A stretch of 64,000 bases of DNA from Myxococcales bacterium (GCA_028287135.1 JAQBQE010000033.1:62001-126000), one strand, 5' to 3'. Shown: positions 34,404 to 44,936, numbered from the stretch's first letter. The notes: generated from the sequence alone by a model not told the origin. Translations and numbers: made by a program.

Positions 34404-36262
34404 TCCCGCTCGGCACGTTGCGAGCCTCCGCGATCCTCGCGCTCGCGATCGCTGCACCCTGGCTATCGCTGCTTCCGCTGCCCGGCCTCGGCGCGCTGGT
34501 CGCCGCGACGATCACGCTGATCGCCGCGTTTCACGGTTACGGGCTGCTGATCGCGACCGCGCTTCGCCGCAACGTCGCCCCCGCCCTCGCGGTGCAGTGG
34601 GGCATCGCGCTGACGATCGCGCTCGGTGGCCTGCTGATCAGCGTCGGCGCGTACCGCCTTCCCGCGCAGACCATTCTCGTCTACACCGGCGCTGCGCTGC
34701 ACAGCCTCCTGCTCGCAGCACAGTTCTCGCGGCGCGCCGAACCGGTCGCCGAATGCCTGCGTCACGGCACTCTCCGCTACTCGATCGTTCCGAGCGTGCT
34801 CGTCATCGCCGTCGGTGCGCTGCACATCCTCGGCGCCGTGGGCGATTTCGGCGCCCGCCCGTTCGACGACGACGGCAACCACCTCGCACAGCTCCAGCGC
34901 CTGATCGATACCGGCACGCTCGGCGACGCGATCGGATTCCCGCGAACCTCGCAGCTCGGCGGCCAGCTCACGCTCGGCGCGCTGGCGAACGTCGTCGGTG
35001 GGCCCGCGTTCCTGCGGATGGTCGACAGCGGCCTCGGCTTCACGCTGGTGCTCTGGCTCGCGATCAGCCGGATCCGGCCTCGCGATCCCTCGACCGCGCT
35101 GTGCTCGGTCCTCCTCGTGATCGTCGCGGCGGCGCTGCCGTTCGTCACCCCGGATCCCGCACCGCGGTGGATCGCGGCCGGCCTGGTCCTGGCGCTGTTC
35201 GCCACCGTGCAGGACCACGCCGAAGGCGCGATTCGCGAGGTTCTTCCGATCTCGCTGATCGCCGGCGCGCTCACGGCGCTCCGCCTCGAGCTGGCACCGG
35301 TCGCCGTCGTCGGCGTGATGGCCGCGTGGGCGCTCCGTGACCGTGCAGAGTTCCGTGCCTCGCGTCGGTTCCTCGTGCTCGTCCTCGTCCCAGTCGCCAC
35401 CCTGCTGCCGTTCGTGTTCGTGCGGATCGCCGCGCGCTCCGAGGCTGGCGATGCGCTCGCGCTGCTGGTGCCCCGGCGCAGTGGATTCCTCCCGCTCGGG
35501 GTCGTCACCGGCACCGGCGTCGTGGCCGCCATGCTCACCCGCCGCATGACCGATCGGCTACTCGCCTGGCTGGTGTTCGCCATCGTCGTCGGGGTGACCG
35601 CGATCGTGACCCAGCTCGTCGGGCTCCGCCCGTACTCGATCGCGTTCCTCGCACCAATCGTGATCGGCGCAGGCCTCGCGGTGGTCACCCGCCACCTGCG
35701 GGCGCAGCCGACGTCCAGCATCGCCCGGCCCGGCACTGCGATGCTCGTCTTCGCACTGCTCGCGTGCGTCGTGACCTTCCAGGGTCGTGACGCCTCGGGC
35801 CGGGTCCGGTGGTCACGTCGGTACACCGAGCTGATCTCCGGCGTCGAGATCGCGCGCACCGTCCGAGTGGACAGCTCGACCACGATCTACGCGCGGCTGA
35901 TGCAGCACGTCCCCGCCGGCGAAGCGGTCGGAGTCTGGGTCCTGCAGCCGGAGTCGCTCGACTACGCCGCGCACCGCATCTTCGATCTGAGGTCGCCTCG
36001 CGTCGCCGCCCTGCGCGGCCGCGCTACGACCGCATCGTCGACGCTGACCGCCGTGATCGGTCGTCTGCCAGTGCGCTTTCTCCTGATCGAGATCGATCAC
36101 CACGGGCCGGCGGAGCGAAGGCAGACCCTGTTCGGCCGGCTGTGGTGTGACGCGGCTCCGGCCGATCCCCTGTGCCTCGACGAGCTCGAGCGACTGGCGC
36201 AGGGGGACGTCGTCGCGACGGAGGCCAACGTTCGGCTGGTCGCGCTCCGGTCAGGTCGGTGA
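34400..36262 (+). CDS. Polytopic membrane protein, relative of the preceding one
   Basis: 620 codons from the GTG at 34400, which forms a GTGA overlap with the previous stop; a GTG at 34388 is possible. About twelve hydrophobic segments are present. The loop RPFDDDGNHLAQLQRLIDTG near residue 154 parallels NPWDDDVAYTPFVKRLLDTG of the 31860 product. The C-terminal soluble part is shorter (about 150 residues). The pair probably arose by duplication followed by divergence. A membrane sugar transferase acting on a surface glycan is the best guess; the acidic DDD triplet is the candidate active site. Confidence 0.68.
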   Translation: MIPLGTLRASAILALAIAAPWLSLLPLPGLGALVAATITLIAAFHGYGLLIATALRRNVAPALAVQWGIALTIALGGLLISVGAYRLPAQTILVYTGAALHSLLLAAQFSRRAEPVAECLRHGTLRYSIVPSVLVIAVGALHILGAVGDFGARPFDDDGNHLAQLQRLIDTGTLGDAIGFPRTSQLGGQLTLGALANVVGGPAFLRMVDSGLGFTLVLWLAISRIRPRDPSTALCSVLLVIVAAALPFVTPDPAPRWIAAGLVLALFATVQDHAEGAIREVLPISLIAGALTALRLELAPVAVVGVMAAWALRDRAEFRASRRFLVLVLVPVATLLPFVFVRIAARSEAGDALALLVPRRSGFLPLGVVTGTGVVAAMLTRRMTDRLLAWLVFAIVVGVTAIVTQLVGLRPYSIAFLAPIVIGAGLAVVTRHLRAQPTSSIARPGTAMLVFALLACVVTFQGRDASGRVRWSRRYTELISGVEIARTVRVDSSTTIYARLMQHVPAGEAVGVWVLQPESLDYAAHRIFDLRSPRVAALRGRATTASSTLTAVIGRLPVRFLLIEIDHHGPAERRQTLFGRLWCDAAPADPLCLDELERLAQGDVVATEANVRLVALRSGR

Positions 36263-36276
36263 TAGAAGACGTGTCG

Positions 36277-38400
36277 ATGCCTAGCGCGGTTCGCATCTTC
36301 CTGCTGGCATGCATCGGGGTCACGTTCGCGTACCTGCTGTGGCATGCGGGCGAGCCGCTGCGTCTCAACATCGGCGACCCGTGGTCCGACGCGAACGTGC
36401 TGTCGTCGATCAACTACGTCAAGCAGTACGGCTTCCTCGAGACCTCGTTCACGGACATCCTCGACGTGGGGCCGCTGACCGCGGACTCGTATCGCTACAT
36501 CCACTACCCGCCGCTCGCCGAGATCTTCTACGGCGCGACCGCCAAGTACCTCGGCGTCAGTGACATCGGCACATTCCGGCTGTTCGCGCTCGGGTTCTCC
36601 GGGCTGGCGATGATCCTGCTGTTCCAGTACACGCGGCGGATCTGGAACGAGTCCGTCGCGCTGATCGCGACCGCGCTGTTCACGACCAGCCTGTTCTGGA
36701 TGATGTACGCCGACAGCATGCATCAGGCGCCGGTGATGCAGGCGTCCGCCTTCCTCGCGCTATGGGGCCTCGTGCGCGCGATCGAGACCCGGTTGCCGCG
36801 TCACTACGCGGCCGCATTCCTCGGCTCGCTCGCCTGCTTCCTGACGTCGTACGACTACTGGCTGTTCTTGCCGGCTGCGGTGCTGTTCACCGTCTACAGC
36901 AAGCTCGGCAATCCATTCGCGCCGGGTCGTCGCCACTTCGTCGTGCTCTGCGCGCTCGGCTGCCTGAGCGGCATCCTGATCAAGTGCGCGTTCGTGATCG
37001 GCGCTGTCGGGTGGGAGGAGTTCGTCGCCGACCTCCACCTCCAGTTCCTCGAGCGCTCGACCTCGACGTACGATCGCAAGTTCGCATCGCCGCTGTCGAC
37101 CCTCGTCCGCCGGCTGACGCTCGTTTTTTCGCCGCTGTTCTGGGTGACCGCAGGTCTCACGGTGTGGCGAGCGATCCGTGCACCGTCGCTGGTCTCCGTG
37201 ATCAAGGACGGCGTGGCGTGGATTCTCGTCGTCGCGCTGATGTTCCTCTACCTGTTCTCGCAGCTCGCCGCATCGCAGATGCTCGCGTCGCAGCCTCTGC
37301 TGCCGTTCTATGCGATCGGGTCCGCGTTGCTGGTCCACCAGCTGATCGTCGACGGAGGAACCCGGCGCGGGCTAGCGATCGCCTGGCTCGTGTTCGCACC
37401 GGTGTGGTCTTTCTACTTCATGCTGAGCCACCCGCGCTCCGTCCTCGACCGTGTCGACGTCGCCAAGGTCAACACGTACATGGCGACCAACGACCGCAAC
37501 GACTTCATGATGTCGAACCTGCTCTCCGACGGACACGTGCAGGCATCTTTCCAGCGTCATTACTGGCCGACGCTCGACGCCGCGGACCCTTCGGACGCGC
37601 CGGTCCAGATGCTCCGGGTGTTCGAGATCACGGGCACCGACCACGTGCACGCTGCGGTGTTCACCGGGCCAGACTCGCGCTTCATCGACAAGTCTCTATG
37701 GCCGCTGGCCATGCCACGACGACTCTGGTCGGTCACGGGCTGGCCTCACCTGTACCGGACCAAGGCCAACAAGATCATCGCGGAGTACGACAAGAACGTG
37801 CTCGCGAATCTGAAGGAGGTCGATGCGCAGAAGGTGCTGCAGCTCAGCAACTTCGCGATCTACCGCATCGATCGCAAGACCGTGCTCGAGCGTGTCTTCA
37901 GGAACGTCCCCGTGGTGACCTCCATCGATCTCGGGAGCCTGACGTCGACCCGGCACAAACTCCTCGGCTGGACTGGGCCGCAGCTGACCAAGGACGGCCA
38001 GCTCGGGATCTCGAGCATCGCGGGCCATTTCACGTGCCCGAACGTCAGCGGCCCTGCGTCTGCCGCGAGTCCAGGTCCCAACGCGTGCAAGACCGTGCTG
38101 ACCAAGCTCGGGCTCCAGATGAAGGACGAGCAGTTCGTGCCCAAGGCCGAGCTCATGCTTCGACTCGAACGGTCGTGCGACGTACAGCTCAGCTTCGAGC
38201 TGGCAAGTCCGAGTCTGATCGAGGTGTCGGTGAACGGATTCTCCGGCCGCCAGCCCGCACCTTCTCGGAAGGCTTCGTTCGTCGTGCCGAGCGCCAGCAT
38301 CCGGCCCGGGGTCAACATTGTCATGGTGGAGCACCTTCTCGGAGACATGATTCCCTCGACGAGCGTGGCGCGGATCGACATCACCCAGGCGTGCCCGTGA
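36277..38400 (+). CDS. Polytopic membrane protein, first of a tandem paralogue pair
   Basis: 707 codons from the ATG at 36277. The GTG at 36259 would give a GTGA overlap and is an alternative, but the ATG gives an N-terminus equal in length to the paralogue. Ten or so membrane segments are followed by about 300 soluble residues. The first loop contains EPLRLNIGDPWSDANVLSS and, further on, HYPPLAEIFYG, resembling the loop of GT39/ArnT-type transferases. MYADSMHQAPVMQ and LTSYDYWLFLP are also shared with the next gene. Adjacent duplication suggests two related sugar-transfer activities. Confidence 0.7.
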   Translation: MPSAVRIFLLACIGVTFAYLLWHAGEPLRLNIGDPWSDANVLSSINYVKQYGFLETSFTDILDVGPLTADSYRYIHYPPLAEIFYGATAKYLGVSDIGTFRLFALGFSGLAMILLFQYTRRIWNESVALIATALFTTSLFWMMYADSMHQAPVMQASAFLALWGLVRAIETRLPRHYAAAFLGSLACFLTSYDYWLFLPAAVLFTVYSKLGNPFAPGRRHFVVLCALGCLSGILIKCAFVIGAVGWEEFVADLHLQFLERSTSTYDRKFASPLSTLVRRLTLVFSPLFWVTAGLTVWRAIRAPSLVSVIKDGVAWILVVALMFLYLFSQLAASQMLASQPLLPFYAIGSALLVHQLIVDGGTRRGLAIAWLVFAPVWSFYFMLSHPRSVLDRVDVAKVNTYMATNDRNDFMMSNLLSDGHVQASFQRHYWPTLDAADPSDAPVQMLRVFEITGTDHVHAAVFTGPDSRFIDKSLWPLAMPRRLWSVTGWPHLYRTKANKIIAEYDKNVLANLKEVDAQKVLQLSNFAIYRIDRKTVLERVFRNVPVVTSIDLGSLTSTRHKLLGWTGPQLTKDGQLGISSIAGHFTCPNVSGPASAASPGPNACKTVLTKLGLQMKDEQFVPKAELMLRLERSCDVQLSFELASPSLIEVSVNGFSGRQPAPSRKASFVVPSASIRPGVNIVMVEHLLGDMIPSTSVARIDITQACP

Positions 38401-38425
38401 TCGGGGTAGGCTGCTTCGACACACG

Positions 38426-40567
38426 ATGGATCCAGTGAACACGCCACTGCCGCGTACTCTCCGGATCGCGGCGTACGTCGTGATCGCGGTGAGCCATCTG
38501 TTCCTGCTGGCGCACTCGCAGGAACCGTTGCGGCTGAACGTCGGGGACCCGTGGTCCGAGGCCAACGTTCTGTCCTCGATGCAGTACGTCCGCGAGTACG
38601 GGTTTCTGGAGACCTCGTTCACCGACATTCTCGACGTCGGCCCACTGACCAACGACTCGTATCGCTACACGCACTACCCACCGCTGTCCGAGATCATCTA
38701 CGGGGCGATCAGCAAGTACACTGGCATCACCACGATCGGTCCTCTGCGGCTGTTCGCGATCGCGTTCTCTGCGCTCGCGATGTTCCTGCTTTTCCACTAC
38801 GTGCGACGACTCTACGAGGACGAGGCGGTAGCCCTGTTCGCGACGATGCTGTGGTCCTGCAACCTGCTGTGGATGATGTATGCGGACATGATCCATCAGG
38901 CGCCGGTGATGCAGGCTTCTGCATTCCTCGCGCTGTGGGGGCTCGTCCGTGCACTCGACGAACCCCGCCCACGCTACTGGATGGCTGCGTGGGTCGGGTC
39001 GTGCGCGACGTTCCTGACGTCGTACGACTACTGGTTGTTCCTGCCGATCGCCGTCCTGGTCACGGTGTATCTGCGGGGTGGAAATCTGCTCCGCCGCCAG
39101 AACATCAAGGCGATCGCGCTCTGCGCGAGCGGTTGCGTCGTTGCCATCATCTTGAAGTGCGCGTTCGTGATCGGTGCGGTCGGCTGGCACGAGTTCGTGG
39201 CCGATCTGCACTTCCAGTTCCTCGAGCGAAGCACGAGCCACTACGAGGACCACTCGGACGCGGTCGTTCCGACGCTGATCCGGCGAATGACGATGGTGTT
39301 CTCTCCTGTGATCTGGCCCTTGGTGGCCCTCCACGTGATCCGTCTGGTCCGCCGGTCGTCGCGCGCGAGGTTCTTCGCCGACGGGACGTGGCTTGCGATT
39401 CCAGCACTCCTGTTCTTCGCCATTTTTTCTCAGCTGTCGGCGTCGCAGATGCTGCCGAGCCAGGTTCTCCTGCCGTTCTACGCAGTCGGCACCGCGCTGC
39501 TGGTGGTCCAGCTGTTGCGGGGCCCTCCCCTCGCGAGGATTGCGGGCATCGCGATCGTCGTGCTTGCTCCGATCTGGAGTGGCTTCTGGCTTCTTCGTCA
39601 GGAGCGCGCGTTGCTCGACACCGACGGATTCGCCAAGATCAAGACGTACCTCGACGAGCACGATCGCAACGACTACATCCTCTGCAATCTGATGCAGGAC
39701 GGCCCGATCCAGGCGTATCTGGGCCGCCACTACTGGCCCGCGTTCTCGAGCGGCTACGACGCCCACTTTCACCTCGCCAGCCTCGATCTGATGGCGCGAT
39801 CGGGAAACGATCACTTTCACGTCCTGTTCTTCAAGGATCCGCACACGCGGATGATCGACAAGTCGTTGTGGCCGGTCGCGCTACCGAAGCGACGCTGGTC
39901 GCTGACGGGATCGCACCTGTTCTGGCCAAAGAAGGCCGAGCGCCTGATCAGAGAGTACGACGCCCTCATCAAGAGCAACCTCGATGAGGTTCACGCCGCG
40001 CTGATCCTCGCGACACCCCAGATGGAGCTGTATCGAGTCACCCGAGCCGAGGTCCTGCGCGCCGCCTACAAGGATGTGCCCGACCTCGCATTCGTCGACC
40101 TTGGCTCCTTCACCTCGGAACGTCACAAGTTGCTCGGTTGGTCCGGGCAGCGCTGGCGTGGCCAGGAGATGTTCGCCGTGTCGAACCTCGACGGTCATCG
40201 CGCGTGCCCATCGTGGGGACGACAGTGGTGTCGCTCGGTCCTGACCAAGCGCGGTCTGATCACAAAGGGTGATGTTCCTGTCACCTCCGGCGAGCTCATG
40301 ATGACCGGCTCGCGTGCCTGCGACGCCGACGTGGTCGTACGGCTCGTGCGGCCGGTGGCTATCGCGGTCGCACTAAATGGGGTCCCTGGCGAGACCGCAT
40401 CGGAAGATCAACGCGAGTATCGCGCCCATTTCGCGAAGGACGCGCTCCTCGATGGCGTCAACGTGATCAGGCTGTCGTTCGCGCCGCCGCGGTCGCCCTT
40501 CGAAGCGGCGGCGCTGCAGCTACCCCCGTCGGTTGCGACCGTCGAGTTGCGTCAGGCCTGTCACTGA
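38426..40567 (+). CDS. Polytopic membrane protein, second of the tandem paralogue pair
   Basis: 713 codons from the ATG at 38426, 25 bp after the previous gene. It keeps the same blocks as its neighbour: EPLRLNVGDPWSEANVLSS, GFLETSFTDILDVGPL, HYPPLSEIIYG, MYADMIHQAPVMQ, LTSYDYWLFLP, and a tail with HKLLGWSGQ (HKLLGWTGP in the neighbour). Conservation covers both membrane and soluble parts, so the whole protein was duplicated. The soluble tail may bind the acceptor glycan. No characterised homologue is recognised. Confidence 0.7.
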   Translation: MDPVNTPLPRTLRIAAYVVIAVSHLFLLAHSQEPLRLNVGDPWSEANVLSSMQYVREYGFLETSFTDILDVGPLTNDSYRYTHYPPLSEIIYGAISKYTGITTIGPLRLFAIAFSALAMFLLFHYVRRLYEDEAVALFATMLWSCNLLWMMYADMIHQAPVMQASAFLALWGLVRALDEPRPRYWMAAWVGSCATFLTSYDYWLFLPIAVLVTVYLRGGNLLRRQNIKAIALCASGCVVAIILKCAFVIGAVGWHEFVADLHFQFLERSTSHYEDHSDAVVPTLIRRMTMVFSPVIWPLVALHVIRLVRRSSRARFFADGTWLAIPALLFFAIFSQLSASQMLPSQVLLPFYAVGTALLVVQLLRGPPLARIAGIAIVVLAPIWSGFWLLRQERALLDTDGFAKIKTYLDEHDRNDYILCNLMQDGPIQAYLGRHYWPAFSSGYDAHFHLASLDLMARSGNDHFHVLFFKDPHTRMIDKSLWPVALPKRRWSLTGSHLFWPKKAERLIREYDALIKSNLDEVHAALILATPQMELYRVTRAEVLRAAYKDVPDLAFVDLGSFTSERHKLLGWSGQRWRGQEMFAVSNLDGHRACPSWGRQWCRSVLTKRGLITKGDVPVTSGELMMTGSRACDADVVVRLVRPVAIAVALNGVPGETASEDQREYRAHFAKDALLDGVNVIRLSFAPPRSPFEAAALQLPPSVATVELRQACH

Positions 40568-40571
40568 CGTT

Positions 40572-42788
40572 CTAGGGAGCAAAGGTCTCGAGCACGGTCA
40601 GCCCGGCATTCGCCTGGTAGCCGACCATCAGGATGTTGCCGTCGGGATCCATCCGTAACAGACCACCACCGAATCCACTGATCGCCGAGCCCGGTCCAGT
40701 GCGTGCCCCCCACTTCTCGACCATCCACTCGCGAGCCCCCGTCACGCCGAACACCTCGACCGAGGCGCCAGCGGTGAATTGATAGCCATGGTGCATTCGT
40801 AGGGTCGCGATCTTTCCCGTCGGTGTGATCACCACATCGCCGCCCCCAGCGTTCCCAGTGGAGTCCAGCGGAAGGGAGAAGTCGGGGGTGCCGCTCGGTG
40901 CAAAGCGCGTCAGAACGGCCGGCGTTGTGACCGTCTCGAACTGGTAGTCCGCTTCACTCAGTGCAGCCAGGTGCCCCGCACCGTCATAGGCGAGAGACCA
41001 CGGCCCGCGGGGGCCCGGTGCGGTCCAGGGCAGCAACGGAGTTCCGTCGCTCGCATATCGCACGATCTCCGCGCCGACGCTCGCTGCGATGATCCCAGCG
41101 GGACTCACGGCGACGTTCTCCGCCGCGAGTGTGGTGTTCGCTGTCCAGCGCTGCGTCCCGTTCGCCGAGGCGCGTGCCTCGATCCCGCTCGATCCTGCAA
41201 CGACCACGTCCTCGCCAAGCGCAGCAAGATCGTTCGGCATCGTGACGGATGGTGCGATCTCCCACTCGACCGTGCCCGCCGCCGTGAGTTTTGCGAGCAT
41301 CGGCACGCTGTAGGTTCCGGTCAGGACATAGATCGCGCCACCAGGCGTCGTGATGGCGTCGGCGAGGTTCCCGACAAGGAACGTCGACCAGACGCTCGAC
41401 CCGCTCGCCGAGGGACGCGAGACAAGGGTCCCGGTTGCAGGAACCTGCGTTGTGCTCGCGACCAGCAGATCGCCACCGGGCAGGTGATCGATGACGGGCC
41501 TCCCGCTGGAGTCCAGAATCGTCGAGCCGACCTCGTGAGGGTCCTTGGTGAACGTCGCGGTGACGTCACGATCGTTGACGATCAGGCCCAGATCGCAGGA
41601 TGGGAGCGACCCGGTGCAGCCGCCCGACCAACCTCCGAACTGCGAGAACGCCATTGCGTGCACCAGTCCGGCCCCCATGCCGGGTGGCACGTAGATGGTG
41701 CACGACGACGTACAGAGCGTGCCACCTACCGTCACGACTCCGAGGCCATCGCCGGCGATCTCGACGTGGATGGCCTTGCTGTCAGGTGGCGCGAACAACG
41801 CGAACAGCGCGCTGGGTCCATCGAGTGGACCTGCCCCGACGGTGCACTCGGTAGACGCCCCACAACGAGGAAGGTTCCAGCCGTTGAAGTACCACTCGTC
41901 GGACGCCACCTTGAACGTGATCGGCCGTCCGTCGGTCCTCATCGCACACCGCGGGCCGGTGCCGGTGCAATCGATCCCGGGCGGATCGGACGTCACGCGT
42001 CCCAGACCTTGAAGACTGCCATCGTTGTACCCGAGCACTGAACCGACCTGGACGGACGCGATCGAGACGAACTCGCTCGCCACCGGAATCTCGAGGTGTC
42101 CCGCGCTGCTCGTCACCGTCAAGGCACCGGAGACGCATGCTGGTTGAAGCTGTGCGACGGCCACTTGAACCTCACAGGCCGCACCAGGCGTCAGCGTCAT
42201 GGACGAGCACCGATAGTTGGTATCCAGGAGGAAGCCGTCGATCGCGACCTGCTCACCGGTCAACGTGATCGGCGTGGTTCCCTGATTCGACACGAAGAAG
42301 GACGTGGTCCCCGACGTCACCGAGCCGGCCAGATATTCGAGGTTCGCGATGCTCGAGAACAGGCCCGTCGACGCCGCCGTTACCGTCCCGCGCAACGGCA
42401 CCGCGCGCTTTCCGACATGCAATGTTGCCTGGCGGTCGCCGACCGCGGCTCCTCGGTGCTCGATGTGTAGGACGCAGAACTCGCCAGCGCCCAGCGATCC
42501 ACCATCTGTGCAGCTCGAATCGAACGGACTGATCGAGAACTCCGCGGCGTCCGGTCCATCGATCACGATGCCAAGCCCCCCCTCGGTGCTTGTCCCGGCG
42601 TTGGTGAACTGAGCGATTCCGTTCGAGATCTGGCCCACCTGCACCGGCGGAAACGCAACGGAGTCGATCACGGCACACCGCGACGACACTTCGAGCTCAG
42701 CTCCACCCACTCCATCGCCGTTTCCATCATCGCCACCACCGCACCCCGAGCCGAGCACCACGAACGACGTCCAGATCCACAAGCGCAT
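40572..42788 (-). CDS. Large lipoprotein with HYDIN-like and beta-propeller regions
   Basis: 738 codons from the ATG at 42788, chosen because it gives a lipoprotein signal (SFVVLGSGC). After a Gly/Asp-rich linker come two to three immunoglobulin-like stretches with FTNAGTSTEGG and VIDGPDAAEFSIS, as in choice-of-anchor or HYDIN-type domains common in myxobacterial exoproteins. A Cys-paired middle region with FNGWNLPRCG and FGGWSGGC follows, then about 330 residues that look like a PQQ/NHL-type propeller (AAGTVEWEIAP, ANGTQRW). It is probably surface-exposed. It is divergent from the membrane-protein gene at 42905. Confidence 0.72.
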   Translation of the reverse strand: MRLWIWTSFVVLGSGCGGGDDGNGDGVGGAELEVSSRCAVIDSVAFPPVQVGQISNGIAQFTNAGTSTEGGLGIVIDGPDAAEFSISPFDSSCTDGGSLGAGEFCVLHIEHRGAAVGDRQATLHVGKRAVPLRGTVTAASTGLFSSIANLEYLAGSVTSGTTSFFVSNQGTTPITLTGEQVAIDGFLLDTNYRCSSMTLTPGAACEVQVAVAQLQPACVSGALTVTSSAGHLEIPVASEFVSIASVQVGSVLGYNDGSLQGLGRVTSDPPGIDCTGTGPRCAMRTDGRPITFKVASDEWYFNGWNLPRCGASTECTVGAGPLDGPSALFALFAPPDSKAIHVEIAGDGLGVVTVGGTLCTSSCTIYVPPGMGAGLVHAMAFSQFGGWSGGCTGSLPSCDLGLIVNDRDVTATFTKDPHEVGSTILDSSGRPVIDHLPGGDLLVASTTQVPATGTLVSRPSASGSSVWSTFLVGNLADAITTPGGAIYVLTGTYSVPMLAKLTAAGTVEWEIAPSVTMPNDLAALGEDVVVAGSSGIEARASANGTQRWTANTTLAAENVAVSPAGIIAASVGAEIVRYASDGTPLLPWTAPGPRGPWSLAYDGAGHLAALSEADYQFETVTTPAVLTRFAPSGTPDFSLPLDSTGNAGGGDVVITPTGKIATLRMHHGYQFTAGASVEVFGVTGAREWMVEKWGARTGPGSAISGFGGGLLRMDPDGNILMVGYQANAGLTVLETFAP

Positions 42789-42904
42789 GGCGCGAGAGTA
42801 GCATTGCAGCCTAGCTCCCCCAGGGGGCATCCAGGGAGCCGTGACCACACGCACGCCCGGGAGCGACGGCACTCCATCATCCGCGCTATGGTCGCGAACC
42901 CTCG

Positions 42905-44902
42905 ATGACGCTTCCTTCACAGCGCTGGCTGAAGATCGTCTTCGTTGCCACGGCGCTCGTGTTCATCAGCGTCGCGCTCTACCTCTACGGGTTCCGGTTC
43001 TTCGCGTGGGTCGAGTCGGACGCGTCCGTGCCAGCCCTTCTCGCTGCCAAGTCCCTCGACGAGAAGCTGCCCGTCGTTGCGAGCTGGTACTATGCCAACG
43101 GCGACGTCTGGTTCCTGGCGCCCCACCTGCTGGCGATCTTTCCAGTCGCCGTACTCGGGCTCGGGCCTGCAAGCGTGATCATCACGGTCCTTCTCGGGTT
43201 CGTACTCGAGCTGATCGTGTTCGTGAAGATCTACGCTCGGATCTGCGGAGCGCTGTGGCTCGGCATCTTCGCCACGATGGTCACGCTGATGGCGTGGTCG
43301 ACCGCTCACGTCGCGTTCGGATACATCCAGCTCGGGTATGCATTCTTGACAATGCTCTGCCTGGTATCGTTCAGCGAGTTCGCAACGCTCGCCTCAGGCG
43401 CCGCGACGCGGCGGTGGCGATGGGCGGTCGCGGGTGTGTTCGTCATGCTGGTCTCGGTCCAGAACCCGACGCGAGGATTCGCCTATCTCCTCGCGCCCCT
43501 CCTCGCGGGCTGCTGCTGGCCGTGGCGCGGTCTAGGCGCACGTCGCAGGATCGTCCTTGCAGCAATCGGGATCGCGGGCTGGGCTGTCGCGTTCGTCGTC
43601 TATGCGTACGTGTTCACGAGGTTCGTCAGCTTCTCCGTGCCGCGCGGACACATCGAGTTCATGATCGCCGACACCGCCGGTATCGAGGCCAATTTCGCCA
43701 TGTTCGGCCGCGGCCTGACGATCCTGTGCGGCGGCGGTGAAGAGCCGGGCCTGCGCGCGATTCCCGGCACCCTCGTGCTGGGGGGCGCGCTCGTGCTCGT
43801 CGTGCGTGACGTGCTGGCCGCGCGCGAGCTCACGACGATCCGGTTTCTCGGCGTGATCGCCCTCGCTCAGCTGGGGCTGGTCCTGCTGCCGTTATTGATC
43901 GGAAACCTGATCGTGAGCGTCGGCTCGGTTCGCTACCTGATCCCGAGCCTGCTGGCAGTTCTCGGCCTTGCCTCGATGCTCGCCGTCCGGGGACTCGCCG
44001 ATGCCGGTCCCTGGCGACGCAGACTCTCGACCGCGTGGCTGGTGCTCGTACCCGTGGCCGCGCTCCTCGCGTCGCCGAGCGCCCGCCCGCCAGAGCCAGT
44101 CAAGTTCACGTGGCCCGACGTCGCCGAGCTCGACAAGGTGGCAGAGGAGCTCACGCACCGAGGGCTGACCCGCGGATTTTCGAGCGTGCTCGCCGCGAAT
44201 CTTTTGACCGTCGAATCTGGGGGCCGCGCACTGACCTGCCCGGTCTACTTCCGCAACGTATTGATCCCGCAACGCTGGCTCACCGATACATCGTGCTACA
44301 TCGCGGCAACTCTGCCCGAGACGTTCTACGTGGTCGCCGAACGCGACGAGCATGATGCAGCAGCGATCCGCGCCACGCTGCCAGCCCCGATCGACCGCTT
44401 CAAGGTCGGCGACACGTACGAAGTTTCCGTGTTCCGCACCGTGGATGCGTCGAGCGCCTGGCTCGACCTACCGATCACGGATGGAGTGCTTGCGAGGTTT
44501 CCGTTGCGCATCCCCGCGACGCACCTTCAGCTCGGCCGCGGCAAGGTCGCGGTGGCGGGCGACGATCTCGTCGCGACGGGGGAGCAAGGCACGGTGGTCT
44601 ACGGCCCACACATCAAGCTCCCCAAGGGTGGCTACGAGCTCAGCTGGATCGGAAGCGGGGTCGACGGCCCCGGCCAGATCGCATTCAGCGTCAGGGCTCG
44701 GGATGGCCAGGAGGTCCTTGCCCACATCGTGCTCAACTCGAAGGACCTACCGCGTGGTCGTTCGGAGCTCGTCCGCCTGCCGTTCCTCCTCGAGCAGACG
44801 CGCGACAACCTGGAGTTCGACGTCGAAAGTGGGACCGGCGGTCGCGTCGTCTTGCACGAGGTTATCGTCGAGCAGAAGCGAACACGGTCACGGCACCACT
44901 GA
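42905..44902 (+). CDS. Polytopic membrane protein with C-terminal beta domain
   Basis: 665 codons from the ATG at 42905. Roughly ten hydrophobic segments are followed by about 260 soluble residues with beta-rich ends (KGGYELSWIGSG). The first outside loop is WVESDASVPALLAAKSL, including an acidic pair as in other GT-C-like proteins here, and QNPTRGFAY occurs in the middle. The C-terminal region resembles that of the 58619 product in style (LPKGGYELSW versus LPRGSYEWVV). It probably transfers or modifies sugars on the outer side of the inner membrane. This is inferred from layout and context. Confidence 0.66.
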   Translation: MTLPSQRWLKIVFVATALVFISVALYLYGFRFFAWVESDASVPALLAAKSLDEKLPVVASWYYANGDVWFLAPHLLAIFPVAVLGLGPASVIITVLLGFVLELIVFVKIYARICGALWLGIFATMVTLMAWSTAHVAFGYIQLGYAFLTMLCLVSFSEFATLASGAATRRWRWAVAGVFVMLVSVQNPTRGFAYLLAPLLAGCCWPWRGLGARRRIVLAAIGIAGWAVAFVVYAYVFTRFVSFSVPRGHIEFMIADTAGIEANFAMFGRGLTILCGGGEEPGLRAIPGTLVLGGALVLVVRDVLAARELTTIRFLGVIALAQLGLVLLPLLIGNLIVSVGSVRYLIPSLLAVLGLASMLAVRGLADAGPWRRRLSTAWLVLVPVAALLASPSARPPEPVKFTWPDVAELDKVAEELTHRGLTRGFSSVLAANLLTVESGGRALTCPVYFRNVLIPQRWLTDTSCYIAATLPETFYVVAERDEHDAAAIRATLPAPIDRFKVGDTYEVSVFRTVDASSAWLDLPITDGVLARFPLRIPATHLQLGRGKVAVAGDDLVATGEQGTVVYGPHIKLPKGGYELSWIGSGVDGPGQIAFSVRARDGQEVLAHIVLNSKDLPRGRSELVRLPFLLEQTRDNLEFDVESGTGGRVVLHEVIVEQKRTRSRHH

Positions 44903-44936
44903 GGAGAACGCCTCGTTCGCGTGATAGCGTCGGCGC

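Noticed and set aside
32250-34457. A 735-codon open frame on the minus strand
   Set aside because: It is antisense to the large membrane-protein gene, with shadow-like charged composition and no domain.
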